DNA of 64,000 nucleotides from NCBI RefSeq assembly GCF_002950945.1, contig NZ_CP012673.1:10616501-10680500 (forward strand), read 5' to 3'. The translations under genes were made by a program, and so were the position numbers. The notes beneath the pieces are model-generated. The model did no database searches. It was given only the letters and a program-made list of their open reading frames with translations, and was not told the DNA's origin. Every line of letters starts with the position of its first letter. The first letter of the stretch is position 1. Shown in pieces: positions 18,713 to 27,881 of the stretch. Source of the DNA: Sorangium cellulosum. GTDB taxonomy: Bacteria; Myxococcota_A; Polyangia; Polyangiales; Polyangiaceae.

Positions 18713-19995
18713 TCCGGGTCCGCCCCTCCGCGGGAGCGACGGCGCTCGGGCGCGCGGCGGCGCTGGCCTGCGCGGCGCTCGCGTGCGCGGCGCCGGCGCT
18801 CGCGCAGCCGGCCGCGGGCGGCGCGCCATCGGACGCGCCCGCCGCGCCGGACGACGCCCCCCCGCCGCCGCCGGCGCTGCCGGCGCCCGCGCCCACGAAG
18901 GAGCGCGGCGCGGAGAGCGCGTGGGCCTCGTGCACGGAGCACGTGCCGCCCGGCGCGACGCGGCCCCAGCTGACGGAGACGTTCCCGAGGAACGGGTTCA
19001 GCGGGTACGCGGCCCACCTGGAGGTGACGGTCGCGCACGGCAAGGGCGAGACGGTGCTCCCCGAGGGCTTCAAGGTCCAGGGGGACAGCGACGCGGCGCG
19101 CGCCATCCAGCAGGCGGGGTTCGTCCTCCCCGAGGCGGACGCGGGCGCCGGGCCGACCAGCACGACGACCGCGACCGACGCGGGCGCGACGACCAAGCTG
19201 GTCATCCCGTTCGTCCCGCTGCCCAAGGAGCCGGGGAGGAGCCTCTTGCGGCTGCCGCCGGTGCCGATCGCGGTGTCGCGCGCGAGCGGGGAGCTCGTCA
19301 CGGTCTGCACCCGGCCGCACGAGATCGTGGTCGAGGACCCGATCGCCAACGAGCGGGATCCCAAGGTGAAGCCGAACCCGCCGCCGCGGCCGCAGCGCGA
19401 GGAGTGGGTGCTCGCGAAGCAGCTCACGGCCGGCGTCGCCCTCGGCGCGGCGCTCGGCGTGCTGCTCGCGTGGCTCATCCGGCGCTGGCTGCGCCGTCCC
19501 CGGGTGGCGCCCGCGCCGCCGCCGAAGCTGCCGTGGATCGCCGCGCTCGAGGAGCTCGAGGCGCTCCGGCGGTCCAGCCTGCTCAGCGAGGGGCGCACCG
19601 ACGTGTACTTCGATCGCGTGAGCGACTGCGTGCGCAAGTACCTCGGCGCGCGGTACGGCTTCGACGGCCTCGAGACGACCAGCGACGAGATGCGCGCGCT
19701 GCTCGCGCGGGTGCGCCCGCCCGTGCCGGTGCTGCCGCAGATCACGCGGTTCCTCGCCGACTGCGACCTCGTGAAGTTCGCGCGCCTCCAGCCGAGCGAG
19801 GCGGACTGCCTCGAGGCGATCGAGCGCGGCGAGGTCATCGTGCACCGCACGACGCCGCCGGCGGTGCGGCCCGGCGAGGGCGCGGCGGGGCCGGGCGGCG
19901 CCGGGACCGGCGGCGCCGGGACGGGCGGCCAGGCCGCCGCCCGCAAGCAGCCGCCGCAGGCGCGACAGGGCGCGGCGGGGGAGGAGGCGTCGTGA
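18709..19995 (+). CDS. DUF4381-like membrane protein of the Bat operon
   Basis: 428 aa, ATG in an ATGA overlap. It has a signal peptide (LACAALACAAPALAQ), a Pro/Ala-rich linker, a periplasmic beta-rich domain at about 70-225, a transmembrane helix near 244-262 (AGVALGAALGVLLAWLI), and a cytoplasmic helical domain at about 280-385 with YFDRVSDCVRKYLGARYGFD and DLVKFARLQPSE. The last two segments match the DUF4381 domain that lies between DUF58 and BatA in many such operons. The C-terminal 40 residues are low-complexity Gly/Ala/Gln. Confidence 0.75.
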   Translation: MIRVRPSAGATALGRAAALACAALACAAPALAQPAAGGAPSDAPAAPDDAPPPPPALPAPAPTKERGAESAWASCTEHVPPGATRPQLTETFPRNGFSGYAAHLEVTVAHGKGETVLPEGFKVQGDSDAARAIQQAGFVLPEADAGAGPTSTTTATDAGATTKLVIPFVPLPKEPGRSLLRLPPVPIAVSRASGELVTVCTRPHEIVVEDPIANERDPKVKPNPPPRPQREEWVLAKQLTAGVALGAALGVLLAWLIRRWLRRPRVAPAPPPKLPWIAALEELEALRRSSLLSEGRTDVYFDRVSDCVRKYLGARYGFDGLETTSDEMRALLARVRPPVPVLPQITRFLADCDLVKFARLQPSEADCLEAIERGEVIVHRTTPPAVRPGEGAAGPGGAGTGGAGTGGQAAARKQPPQARQGAAGEEAS

Positions 19996-21137
19996 GCCGG
20001 GCGAAGCGCGCTGCGCTCGCGGCCCTCGCGACGCTGGTCGTCGCCGCGCTCGCCTGCGTTTACCCCTACCTCGCGCGCCGCGACGCGTGGCTCGGCGCGA
20101 GCTGGCAGCACCCGTGGTTCCTGGTCGCGCTCATCGCGGTGCCGCTCGTCTGGTACTGGGGCATCTTCGCCGAGGACGCGCGCCGGCCCCGGCTCCGGAT
20201 CGGGACGGTGACGCCGCTCGCGCGCGGGCCGCGCGGCCTGCGGAGCCACCTGCGCGACCTGCCCGGCGTGCTGCGCGCCGTCGCGCTCGCGCTGCTCATC
20301 CTCGCGATGGCGAGGCCGGTCAGCGTGCTCAGCGAGCAGCGCGCGGACGACAAGGGCATCGACATCGTGGTGGCGCTCGACCTGTCGGGCTCGATGCGCG
20401 CGATCCTCGACGCGAAGGCGAGCGACCTCCCCGGCCAGCCGAGGCTGCCGCGCAACAAGCGCCTGACCCGCCTCGACACGGCGAAGCTCGTCCTCCAGGA
20501 CTTCATCAGCCGACGGCGGACCGATCGCCTCGGCGTCGTCGTGTTCGGCAAGGCGGCCTACGTGCTGTCGCCGCCGACGCTCGACTACCACCTCTTGACC
20601 CAGATGGTCTCGAGGATGACGCTCAACGTGATCGACGGCAGCGCGACGGCGATCGGCGACGCGCTGGGCACCGCGGTCGCCCGGCTGCGCAGGAGCGACG
20701 CGCAGTCGAAGGTCGTCATCCTCCTGACCGACGGCGACTCGAACGCGGGGGCCATCTCCCCCGAGTACGCGACCCACCTCGCGACCTCGCTCGGCGTGAA
20801 GGTCTACACGATCCAGATCGGCACCGACGACGAGGTCGAGGTCGAGGACGGCGTCGATCTCTTCGGGCAGCCGCGCTACGTGCGCCACCGCTTCCCGGTG
20901 AACCCCGCGCTGCTCCGCGAGATCGCGCAGAAGACCGGCGGCGAGGCGTACGTGGCGACCGACGCGAAGGCGCTCGCGGACAGCATGCACGACGTGCTCG
21001 ATCGGCTGGAGAAGACCCGCTTCGAGGCGTCGATCGCCGCCTACGAGGATCTCTTCCCCCTGCTGCTCCTGCCGGGGGTGTTCCTGATCGGGCTCGACGC
21101 GCTCCTGCGCGCCTGGCTGCTCCGGAGGTTCCCGTGA
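19992..21137 (+). CDS. batA: BatA-like VWA-domain membrane protein
   Basis: 381 aa, GTG start in a GTGA overlap. Two N-terminal transmembrane helices (about 7-25 and 37-57) precede a VWA domain with a complete MIDAS: VALDLSGSM near 126-134, a Thr in the SATAIGDAL loop and LLTDGDSN. A final hydrophobic helix ends in basic residues. The architecture TM-TM-VWA-TM is that of Bacteroides aerotolerance protein BatA. It lies in the periplasm or across the inner membrane and probably works with the MoxR ATPase; the client is unknown. Confidence 0.88.
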   Translation: MSRAKRAALAALATLVVAALACVYPYLARRDAWLGASWQHPWFLVALIAVPLVWYWGIFAEDARRPRLRIGTVTPLARGPRGLRSHLRDLPGVLRAVALALLILAMARPVSVLSEQRADDKGIDIVVALDLSGSMRAILDAKASDLPGQPRLPRNKRLTRLDTAKLVLQDFISRRRTDRLGVVVFGKAAYVLSPPTLDYHLLTQMVSRMTLNVIDGSATAIGDALGTAVARLRRSDAQSKVVILLTDGDSNAGAISPEYATHLATSLGVKVYTIQIGTDDEVEVEDGVDLFGQPRYVRHRFPVNPALLREIAQKTGGEAYVATDAKALADSMHDVLDRLEKTRFEASIAAYEDLFPLLLLPGVFLIGLDALLRAWLLRRFP

Positions 21138-22297
21138 ACTTCGCGGCCCCGTGGTTCCTGCTCGGGACGGCGTTCGCCGCCCTGATCGGCCTCTTGCTGA
21201 TCCTCGGCGGCTTCGGCGTGGCCCGCGCGATCAAGCGCTTCGGCGACGAGGACCGCGTGAAGGCGCTGACCACGGCCGACCCGTCGAAGCGCCGCGCCTG
21301 GAAGGGCGTCCTCCTCGTGCTCGCGACGGCGCTCGCGTTCGTGGCCGCGGCGCGCCCGCAGTACGGCAAGGGCACGCGGCTCGTGCCCGCGACCAACGTC
21401 GACGTGGTCGTCGTGCTCGACTACTCGAAGAGCATGTATGCGCGCGACGTCGAGCCGTCCCGCATCTTCCGGGCGAAGGTCGAGGTCGCCCGCCTCATCA
21501 AGGACCTCGAGGGCGCGCGCTTCGGCGCGGTCGCGTTCGCCGGCGAGCCGATGGGCTTCCCGCTCACGGCGGACGGCGCCGCGATCGCGCAGTTCTTCCG
21601 CCAGCTCGACCCGAACGACATGCCGATCGGCGGCACCGCGATCGCGCGCGCGCTCGACCAGGCGAACGACCTCCTGAAGCGCGATCCGAAGTCCGCCGAC
21701 CACAAGCGGATCATCCTGCTCGTCACCGACGGGGAGGACCTCGAGGGCTACCCGCTGAGCGTGGCCCAGGCGATCGGCGCCCAGGGCACGACGATCCACG
21801 TCGTGCAGATCGGCGGCCGCACGCCGGAGCCGATCCCGGAGATCGGCCCGGACGGCCGCGTCGCCGGGTGGCGGACCGATCGCGAGGGCAAGCCGCTCAC
21901 GACCGAGCTGTCGCTGACGGGCGAGCAGCAGCTCGCGTCGATCGCGCAGGCGACGCCGGGCGGGCAGATCGTGCGCGCCGAGAAGGGGACGACGGGCATC
22001 GAGACGATCGCCGCGGAGCTCAGGCGGCAGATGAAGAGCGAGCTCTCGGAGCGGGTCGAGACGGTCTACGCGGACGTCTACTTCTACCCGCTCGGCCTCG
22101 CGATCCTGCTCCTCATCGCCGAGGTGTTCCTGAAGGACGCGCCGCGGCGGCGCTTCGTGGCGACGAGGCCCGAGGCCGCGCCGCGGCGCGCGGCGCTGCT
22201 GCGCGGGCGCGGGGTGCGCGCGGGCGGCGCGGAGCCCGCGGCCGGGGCGGAGCCGGCCGCGGGCAGCAGGTCGGGAGGGCAGCATGCCGCGTCGTGA
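21134..22297 (+). CDS. batB: BatB-like VWA-domain membrane protein
   Basis: 387 aa, GTG start in a GTGA overlap. It is a paralogue of batA: N-terminal helices (APWFLLGTAFAALIGLLLIL and a second near 60), a MIDAS in which the usual DxSxS is VVLDYSKSM (about 93-101), GTAIARAL, LVTDGEDLEGY, then a C-terminal helix FYPLGLAILLLIAEVFL and a basic Ala-rich tail. It overlaps the next gene by 14 bp, the longest overlap in this operon. Confidence 0.87.
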   Translation: MNFAAPWFLLGTAFAALIGLLLILGGFGVARAIKRFGDEDRVKALTTADPSKRRAWKGVLLVLATALAFVAAARPQYGKGTRLVPATNVDVVVVLDYSKSMYARDVEPSRIFRAKVEVARLIKDLEGARFGAVAFAGEPMGFPLTADGAAIAQFFRQLDPNDMPIGGTAIARALDQANDLLKRDPKSADHKRIILLVTDGEDLEGYPLSVAQAIGAQGTTIHVVQIGGRTPEPIPEIGPDGRVAGWRTDREGKPLTTELSLTGEQQLASIAQATPGGQIVRAEKGTTGIETIAAELRRQMKSELSERVETVYADVYFYPLGLAILLLIAEVFLKDAPRRRFVATRPEAAPRRAALLRGRGVRAGGAEPAAGAEPAAGSRSGGQHAAS

Positions 22298-23375
22298 TCG
22301 CAAGCGGGTGGATCTCGCCGGGTTCTTCACGCGCCACGGGCGCGGGCTCGCCTTGCTGCTCGCCGCGGCGTGCCTGACCGGCGCCGCGTTCTCGGCGGCG
22401 TCCGGGTGCAGCGGGTGGGATCCGACGTCCCCCTTCGAGCGGAACGCGCCGGAGGTCGACGAGGCCATCCGCGATCTCGACGCGGGCAACCTCGAGTCCG
22501 CCGAGCAGATCCTGGAGAGCTACCTCGGGACGGGTCCGTGCAGCGACGCCGGCATCGGGCTGCCCGACGCCGTGCGCCAGAAGCCGAACGGCTCGTTCGA
22601 CCTCGGGTTGACGCTCTTCCACCTCGCCGAGCGCTACGGCCAGCGGTTCGGCGACGAGGAGCTCGCGGACGGCGGGGCGGAGGAGAGCCCGGAGCAGGCG
22701 CAGAACGAGGCGCTGCGCGGGATCGAGATCGACTGCGCGCTGACGCTCGCGAAGGCGATCGGCGCCGATCCGAGCGTGCCGGCGGACCTGCGCGCGCGCG
22801 CCCGCTACCTCTCGGGCAACCTCGAGTTTTTGCGGCGCAAGTACGAGGACGCCGTGAAGTACTACGACCAGGCGCTGGCCATCGTCCCCGGCGTGCTCGA
22901 GGAGGCGGGCGGCGACGGCGTCGGCCGGGACGCGGCCTGGAACCGGGCCATCGCGCTGCGCCGCATCGAGGAGCAGAAGGACGCCGGGCCGCCGGACGCC
23001 GAGCCGGACGCGCCGCCCGACGCGCCGCCGGACGCCGAGCCCGACGCGGGCGACGACGGCGGCCAAGAGGACGCCGGCGATGACGGCGGCGGCGAGCCCG
23101 ACGCGGGCGATGACGGCGGCGAGCCCGACGCGGGCGACGACGGCGGCCAGCAGGACCAGAGCCCGGACGCGGGCCCGCAGGACCAGCAGCCCGACGCGGG
23201 CGCGCCCCCGCCGCCCGAGCAGCCCCAGCCGCCCGAGGAGCCGGAGCCGCAGCCGCGGACCGGGCAGCAGGACGATCGCATCCTCGACCAGCTCGAGGAG
23301 GCGCCGACGTACCAGGAGCAGGAAGCGAAGAACAAGGCCGCCGCGCGGCGCGGCCGCGGGATGGAGGACAAGTGA
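22284..23375 (+). CDS. BatC-like TPR lipoprotein/membrane protein with Asp-Gly-Ala-rich tail
   Basis: 363 aa. A hydrophobic segment (GLALLLAAACLTGAAFSAAS) ends before GCSGW, so the protein is anchored either as a lipoprotein or by a helix. Residues about 50-230 have a TPR-like arrangement, including ARYLSGNLEFLRRKYEDAVKYY and DAAWNRAIALRRIEEQK. Residues about 235-320 are a repetitive acidic tail built on PDAGDDGG units, then Pro/Gln. The final part (YQEQEAKNKAAARRGRGMEDK) resembles the end of BatC-type proteins. Likely a scaffold for BatA/BatB. Confidence 0.75.
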   Translation: MPRRDRKRVDLAGFFTRHGRGLALLLAAACLTGAAFSAASGCSGWDPTSPFERNAPEVDEAIRDLDAGNLESAEQILESYLGTGPCSDAGIGLPDAVRQKPNGSFDLGLTLFHLAERYGQRFGDEELADGGAEESPEQAQNEALRGIEIDCALTLAKAIGADPSVPADLRARARYLSGNLEFLRRKYEDAVKYYDQALAIVPGVLEEAGGDGVGRDAAWNRAIALRRIEEQKDAGPPDAEPDAPPDAPPDAEPDAGDDGGQEDAGDDGGGEPDAGDDGGEPDAGDDGGQQDQSPDAGPQDQQPDAGAPPPPEQPQPPEEPEPQPRTGQQDDRILDQLEEAPTYQEQEAKNKAAARRGRGMEDK

Positions 23376-25336
23376 GCCGCCCGGCCGTCTCCCCTGCCCC
23401 GCTCGCGCTCGCGGCCCTCGCGCTCCCGCGCCCCGCGCCCCTCGCGGCGGCGCTGCTGCTCGCGCTGCTCGCGCTGCTCGCCCCGCTCCGCGCCGGCGCC
23501 GAGCCGAAGCTCACCGCGCGCGCGCGCCCCGCCGAGGTCGAGGTCGGCGAGCCGTTCTCCATCGAGGTGGACGCGCTCGTCGAGCGCGGCGCGTCCATGC
23601 CGTCCGATCCGGAGCTGCGCCTTCCGGCGAACCTCTCCATCGTGTCGGGTCCGAGCATCGGGACGCAGATGTCGACGCAGATCGGGGGCGGCGTCGTGTC
23701 GACGCAGCTCGGCATCAGCGCGTCGTGGCAGGTCGTCGCGAGCAAGCCCGGCCGCTACACGATCCCGGCGCCGACGATCGCGTGGAACGGCAAGCGCATG
23801 GCGGCGCGGCCGCTCCAGGTCACCGTCGAGCCGGCGACCGGGCGGCGGCGCCGTCCGAGCAATCCGTTCCTCCTGCCCGGCGGCCCGATGCAGGGCTTCC
23901 CGTGGCCGTTCGGCGCGCCGGGGAGCCTGTTCGACGACGAGGAGGAGGAGCTCGAGGACCAGGCGCCCGAGCTGTCGATGCCGAACGAGCCCGAGCCGGT
24001 GGCGTTCCTGCGGGCGATCCCCGACAAGACGACCGCGGTGGTGGGCGAGCAGGTGACCGTCTCGTTCTACCTGTACACCCGCGCCAGCGAGATCACGGAC
24101 ACCGGCGACCTCCGCCAGGCGCCCGCCGCGGACTTCCTCCGGTATCCGCTGCTCGAGGATCCCCGCAACGAGCGGCCGGTCGCGACCCGGGTCGGCGAGC
24201 ACCGGTACATGGTGCGCCTCGCCGACAGGCTGGCGCTGTTTCCGCTCAAGGCGGGCGCGCTGCACACGGGCACCATGCAGGCGCGCGTCACGGCGCGCCG
24301 GATCGGCTCGCGCGTGCTGCGCCAGTCGAACGACGTGGTCATCCAGGTGAAGGAGCCGCCGATCGACGGGCGCCCGTCGGGCTACGCCCTCGGCGACGTC
24401 GGTCAGTTCACGCTGAAGACGACGGTGCAGCCGCGCCAGATCGACCAGGGCGGCTCGGTGGCGGTGACGGTGCAGGTCACGGGCACCGGCAACTTCCCGC
24501 AGTCGCTCCGGGTGCCGGAGCGGACCGGCCTCGAGTGGCTCGACCCGGAGAAGCGCGAGTCGATCGAGCCTCGCGGCGGCAAGATGGGCGGCTTCCGGTC
24601 GTTCGGCTACGTCGTCAGGATCCAGGAGAGCGGCTCGGTGGACCTCGGGAAGATCGACTTTCCCTACTGGGATCCCGAGCAGAAGCGCTACGTGGTCGAG
24701 AGCGCTCCGCTCGGCATGGTCGAGGTGACCCCGGTGGCTCCTCCGGCGATCGCGTCCTCCGCGCCGGCCTCCCGGGCGCCGGGCGACGGCGCCGCCGGCC
24801 GCGGCGAGCCGTTCGCCGGAATGCCGGGGCTGCGCGCGTCGCTCGGCGTGTACTCGCCGCCGGCGGCGATGCCCCTCGACGGGGCGCTGTTCTGGTGTCT
24901 GCTCGCCGCCCCGCCGCTCCTCGTGACGGCGTTCGGCGCGGGCGACCGGCTCGTGCGCCGGACGCGCGAGCGCCGCGCGGCGGGCGCGGCCTCGCCCGCG
25001 CGGCTCGCGGCGGTCGCGCAGCGCGAGGCGGAGGAGGCCGCCGCGAAGGGCGATCTCAAGGCGACGGCCGCCGCGATCGAGCGCGCCGTGCACCGGGCGA
25101 TCGAGGCCGCGACGGGCCTGCGCTCCCGCGGCGTCCTGCTCGCGTCGCTCCCGGGCGAGCTCGGTCAGCGCGGGGTGCCCGAGGCGCTGTCGGCGCGCGT
25201 GAGCGAGGCGCTTGCCGCATGCGAGGCGATCCGGTTCGAGCCGGCGGCGCAGGAGGGCGGCGGCGCCGCCGCCGCGGCGCTGGTCGAGAAGAGCCGCGCC
25301 GTCCTGAACGACCTCGCCCGATGGAAACCCGCATGA
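23372..25336 (+). CDS. batD: BatD-like protein (oxygen tolerance family)
   Basis: 654 aa, GTG start in a GTGA overlap. Signal peptide (about 22-46), then repeated beta-sandwich domains opening with KLTARARPAEVEVGEPFSIE, typical of BatD. A conserved WQVVASKPGRYTIPAPTIAW occurs in the first domain and SVAVTVQVTGTGNFPQ in the third. A transmembrane helix near 503-523 is followed by a cytoplasmic helical tail of about 120 residues (KGDLKATAAAIERAVHRAIE). It is the large periplasmic component of the Bat complex. Confidence 0.88.
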   Translation: MSRPAVSPAPLALAALALPRPAPLAAALLLALLALLAPLRAGAEPKLTARARPAEVEVGEPFSIEVDALVERGASMPSDPELRLPANLSIVSGPSIGTQMSTQIGGGVVSTQLGISASWQVVASKPGRYTIPAPTIAWNGKRMAARPLQVTVEPATGRRRRPSNPFLLPGGPMQGFPWPFGAPGSLFDDEEEELEDQAPELSMPNEPEPVAFLRAIPDKTTAVVGEQVTVSFYLYTRASEITDTGDLRQAPAADFLRYPLLEDPRNERPVATRVGEHRYMVRLADRLALFPLKAGALHTGTMQARVTARRIGSRVLRQSNDVVIQVKEPPIDGRPSGYALGDVGQFTLKTTVQPRQIDQGGSVAVTVQVTGTGNFPQSLRVPERTGLEWLDPEKRESIEPRGGKMGGFRSFGYVVRIQESGSVDLGKIDFPYWDPEQKRYVVESAPLGMVEVTPVAPPAIASSAPASRAPGDGAAGRGEPFAGMPGLRASLGVYSPPAAMPLDGALFWCLLAAPPLLVTAFGAGDRLVRRTRERRAAGAASPARLAAVAQREAEEAAAKGDLKATAAAIERAVHRAIEAATGLRSRGVLLASLPGELGQRGVPEALSARVSEALAACEAIRFEPAAQEGGGAAAAALVEKSRAVLNDLARWKPA

Positions 25337-26160
25337 ACGGCCAGAAGCGGCGCCGCCTCGCCGCCGCGCTCGCCCTCGCCGCGTGCCTCGCGGCGCCGAG
25401 CGCGGCGGGCGCGCAGCCGGCGGAGCCCCCGGAGGCGCTGTTCCAGCAGGGCACGGCGGCGCTCGGCCGGGGCGAGTACGGCGCGGCGATCGACACGTTC
25501 GAGCTGCTCGCCGACCGCGGCTTCGTGCACCCGGACGCGAGCTACAACCGCGGCCTCGCCTACGTGACGCGGGTCCGCGAGGGCGCGGATCGCCCCGGCG
25601 ATCTGGGCCGGGCGGCGGCCGCCTTCGAGGAGGCGCTGCGGCTCCGCCCGGGCGACGCGGACGCCGATCGCGCGCTCGACCTCGTGCGCGCCGAGATCAC
25701 GCGCCGGCGCTCGCGCCGCGCCGCCGATGCGGTCGAGGTGCGCCCCACGCTCGACCGCGTCATCGTCGGCCTCGCCTCGGAGCGCACCTGGGCCGCGGCC
25801 GCGCTGCTCGCGTCGCTGCTCCTCTCGCTCGGCGTGGTCCTGCGGCGCCGCCCGGCGGGCCCCGCGCACGTCGCGGGCAGCGTGCTCGCGCCGACCGCGC
25901 TCGTGGCGCTGCTCGCGCTGGTGCCGCTCACCTACGCCGCGCGGCACCTCCGGCTCACCACGCGGCCCGGCGTCGTGGTCGTCCCCGAGGTCCGGCTGCT
26001 CGACGAGGGCGGGCGGGCGCTGCCCCACGCGGAGCAGAGCCCCATCCCCGAGGGCGCGTCGGTCGAGGTCGGCAGGAGATCGGGCGGGCTCGCGCAGGTC
26101 CGCTGGGGCGCGACGGAGGGGTGGGTTCCTGCGTCGAGCCTCCGGATGCTCGCTCCATGA
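25333..26160 (+). CDS. batE: BatE-like TPR and SH3 membrane protein
   Basis: 275 aa from the ATG in the ATGA overlap with batD (an ATG 12 bases upstream is also possible). Signal peptide (AAALALAACLAAPSAAGAQP), TPR repeats at about 30-110 (LFQQGTAALGRGEYGAAIDT, YNRGLAYVTRV), two transmembrane helices near 150-170 and 182-202, and a C-terminal SH3-like domain (EGASVEVGRRSGGLAQVRWG, EGWVPASSLRML). This combination is characteristic of BatE. It closes the operon. Confidence 0.85.
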   Translation: MNGQKRRRLAAALALAACLAAPSAAGAQPAEPPEALFQQGTAALGRGEYGAAIDTFELLADRGFVHPDASYNRGLAYVTRVREGADRPGDLGRAAAAFEEALRLRPGDADADRALDLVRAEITRRRSRRAADAVEVRPTLDRVIVGLASERTWAAAALLASLLLSLGVVLRRRPAGPAHVAGSVLAPTALVALLALVPLTYAARHLRLTTRPGVVVVPEVRLLDEGGRALPHAEQSPIPEGASVEVGRRSGGLAQVRWGATEGWVPASSLRMLAP

Positions 26161-26189
26161 GCAGCGCCATCGTGTGCTAGGTTGTCCCC

Positions 26190-26771
26190 GTGTGGGTACG
26201 CCGCGCAGCCATCCGCCCCGTCCCCTCGTACGCTCAGGTGCCGGCGCGCGTCCTGTCCGAGATCGAGGATCAGCTCGCCGAAGATGACGACGACTCGCGC
26301 AAGCAGCTCGACGACGCGTTCACGCGCTTCGAGCAGACGCAGCCTGCGCTCGCGGACCGGATCTCCTCGGTGCTCTCGGGCCCGCTCGACGAGACGGCGC
26401 TCGCGCTCGGCTACTTCCTGACCCTGGCGATCTGGCTCGCCTTCGACGAGCTGTTCGGCCAGGACCTCGAGGAGGTCACCGAGACGGCGCTCACGGGCGT
26501 CGAGGAGTCGCTGAACCTGGACGAGCAGATCCGCCTCCACGATCCTGCCGAGGCGGTCGACTCGGACGACGTCATCGCGATGGAGCAGCCTGACGTGCTG
26601 GCCTTCGTGCAGGAGCACCTCGACGCGGCGCTGGAGGCGAACGCGCACGAGGTCGACGTCGACGACGTGCACGCGATCTACCGGGTGGTGCTGATCGAGG
26701 TGCTGGCGCTGAGTTATGCCGTCCGCCCGCCCTCGAACTGGGTGGCGCTGACGACGGAGTTCACCGCGTAA
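26190..26771 (+). CDS. Acidic hypothetical protein
   Basis: 193 aa, not recognised. GTG start 29 bp after batE, so possibly in the same transcript, although no good ribosome binding site precedes it. The sequence is strongly acidic and helical (LSEIEDQLAEDDDDSRKQLD; DLEEVTETALTGVEESLNLD) with one hydrophobic segment (ALALGYFLTLAIWLAF) that is probably buried rather than membrane-spanning. It ends 2 bp from the convergent exbD gene. Confidence 0.62.
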   Translation: MWVRRAAIRPVPSYAQVPARVLSEIEDQLAEDDDDSRKQLDDAFTRFEQTQPALADRISSVLSGPLDETALALGYFLTLAIWLAFDELFGQDLEEVTETALTGVEESLNLDEQIRLHDPAEAVDSDDVIAMEQPDVLAFVQEHLDAALEANAHEVDVDDVHAIYRVVLIEVLALSYAVRPPSNWVALTTEFTA

Positions 26772-26773
26772 CG

Positions 26774-27337
26774 TCAACGCGCCGAGAACGTCGCGAGGAA
26801 CGCGGGCATCTCGGCGCTGCGTCCGTCCTCCAGCAGGACGGTGCGGCGCGGGGCGTTGATGGCGTCGAGCACGGCGACGAGCTCCCGGAACGGCGTCTTG
26901 TCGTCGCTGTGGAGCACGGCCTGCTCGGCGCGGCGGTCGCTCGGGCCGCGGTGCTCGCCGCTCCGCTCCCACTCGCGCTGGATCGCCTCGCCGAGCTCTC
27001 TGTATCGGATCGCGGTCGCTCCCGCTGCGCCGACCTCGACGGGGTGCCTGGGGACGGTCACCTCGCTCAGCACGGTCGCGCCCTGCTTCCACACGACGCT
27101 GAACGTGTCGTCTCGGACGTGGACATGCATCGTCTTGAGAGGTTCCTTCTGGCACTCCTCCCCGCATCCGGCGGCGGCGGGCGCCTCTGCGCTGGTCCTG
27201 AGCCGCGCGTTCGTGACCCACACCGCGGTGATCAGGAGAAAGGCGATGGTCACCATCAGGAGATCGATGAACGGGATCATGTTGATCTCGCTGTTCCGTG
27301 CCCGCCTCTCGCCACCCCCCACGTCGACGCCCGCCAT
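26774..27337 (-). CDS. Solitary ExbD/TolR-like biopolymer transport protein
   Basis: 187 aa. The ATG of MAGVDVGGGE follows AAGGAGG with a 5-base spacer, favoured over an upstream in-frame start. One transmembrane helix at about 21-40 (IPFIDLLMVTIAFLLITAVW) carries the membrane Asp (D25) that ExbD/TolR use for proton coupling, preceded by INMIP as in the family. The periplasmic part (about 42-187) contains a Cys pair (CGEEC), EPLKTMHVHVRDD and FRELVAVLDAI, matching the ExbD C-terminal fold. No exbB/tolQ or tonB is adjacent, so its motor partner must be elsewhere. Confidence 0.83.
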   Translation of the reverse strand: MAGVDVGGGERRARNSEINMIPFIDLLMVTIAFLLITAVWVTNARLRTSAEAPAAAGCGEECQKEPLKTMHVHVRDDTFSVVWKQGATVLSEVTVPRHPVEVGAAGATAIRYRELGEAIQREWERSGEHRGPSDRRAEQAVLHSDDKTPFRELVAVLDAINAPRRTVLLEDGRSAEMPAFLATFSAR

Positions 27338-27826
27338 GGCTGCCTCCTTGTGTGTGCGTGATGTCGCGGCGCTCTGCGGCTCCGTGGCCGCGCGCGACGT
27401 GATGGATGGAAAGCGGAGCGCGCTGGATGTTCCTTCACCGCTCACGTCTTCTTGGTGGTTCCAAACGGCTCATCCCCGAGGGCGCATCTCTGACCGACGG
27501 CGTGTGATCACAGCAGCTGACCCGGCGAGCCGGGGGCGGGGGCCTCGGCCCCCGACGACCGGGCGGACAGTCCGACCTGTCGAGCTCGCCTGCTCCGGCC
27601 TCGTCCAGTATTTCGGAGGCGCACGTCCCGCCGCGACCTTTACGACGCTTCGCGTCATCCAGGGGCATCCGACTTTCTGCGAGGTCACCCTACGTCGTCA
27701 AGTGCACGGGAGATTTGACGCAGCCGGGCACCACGATCGACACGTTGCACAAGGATGAGCTTGCTGGATCCGTCCGTCGTCCTGACGCGTCATGCTGCAC
27801 CCGGTGCGTCACGATCGAGCTGTCCC
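27338..27826. other. Intergenic region between exbD and the XRE unit, no gene
   Basis: 489 bp. No supported coding frame. It contains a short GC hairpin, GGGGGCC-TC-GGCCCCC at 27538-27553, and a right-hand portion of lower GC content leading into the promoter at 27827. Confidence 0.45.
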
Positions 27827-27855
27827 TTGACAGACAATCCGTTATAACGGATGAT
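27827..27855 (+). promoter_or_regulatory. Candidate sigma-70-type promoter of the small-ORF/XRE operon
   Basis: A perfect -35 TTGACA at 27827-27832 is followed after exactly 17 bases by GATGAT at 27850-27855 (-10, half matching). The transcript would start about 27862, a few bases before the GGAGG ribosome binding site at 27869-27873. A perfect consensus -35 is unusual in this GC-rich genome. The palindromic operator overlaps its spacer and -10. Confidence 0.5.
27837..27852. promoter_or_regulatory. 16-bp perfect palindrome, candidate autoregulatory operator
   Basis: ATCCGTTATAACGGAT is identical on both strands. It covers the end of the promoter spacer and the first bases of the -10 element, where a bound repressor would block RNA polymerase. 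The downstream XRE-cupin protein is the obvious candidate to bind it, since HTH_3 regulators commonly use such palindromes and autoregulate. The link is inference from position. Confidence 0.6.
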
Positions 27856-27881
27856 CAGCTCACCGGTTGGAGGTAAAGCGG

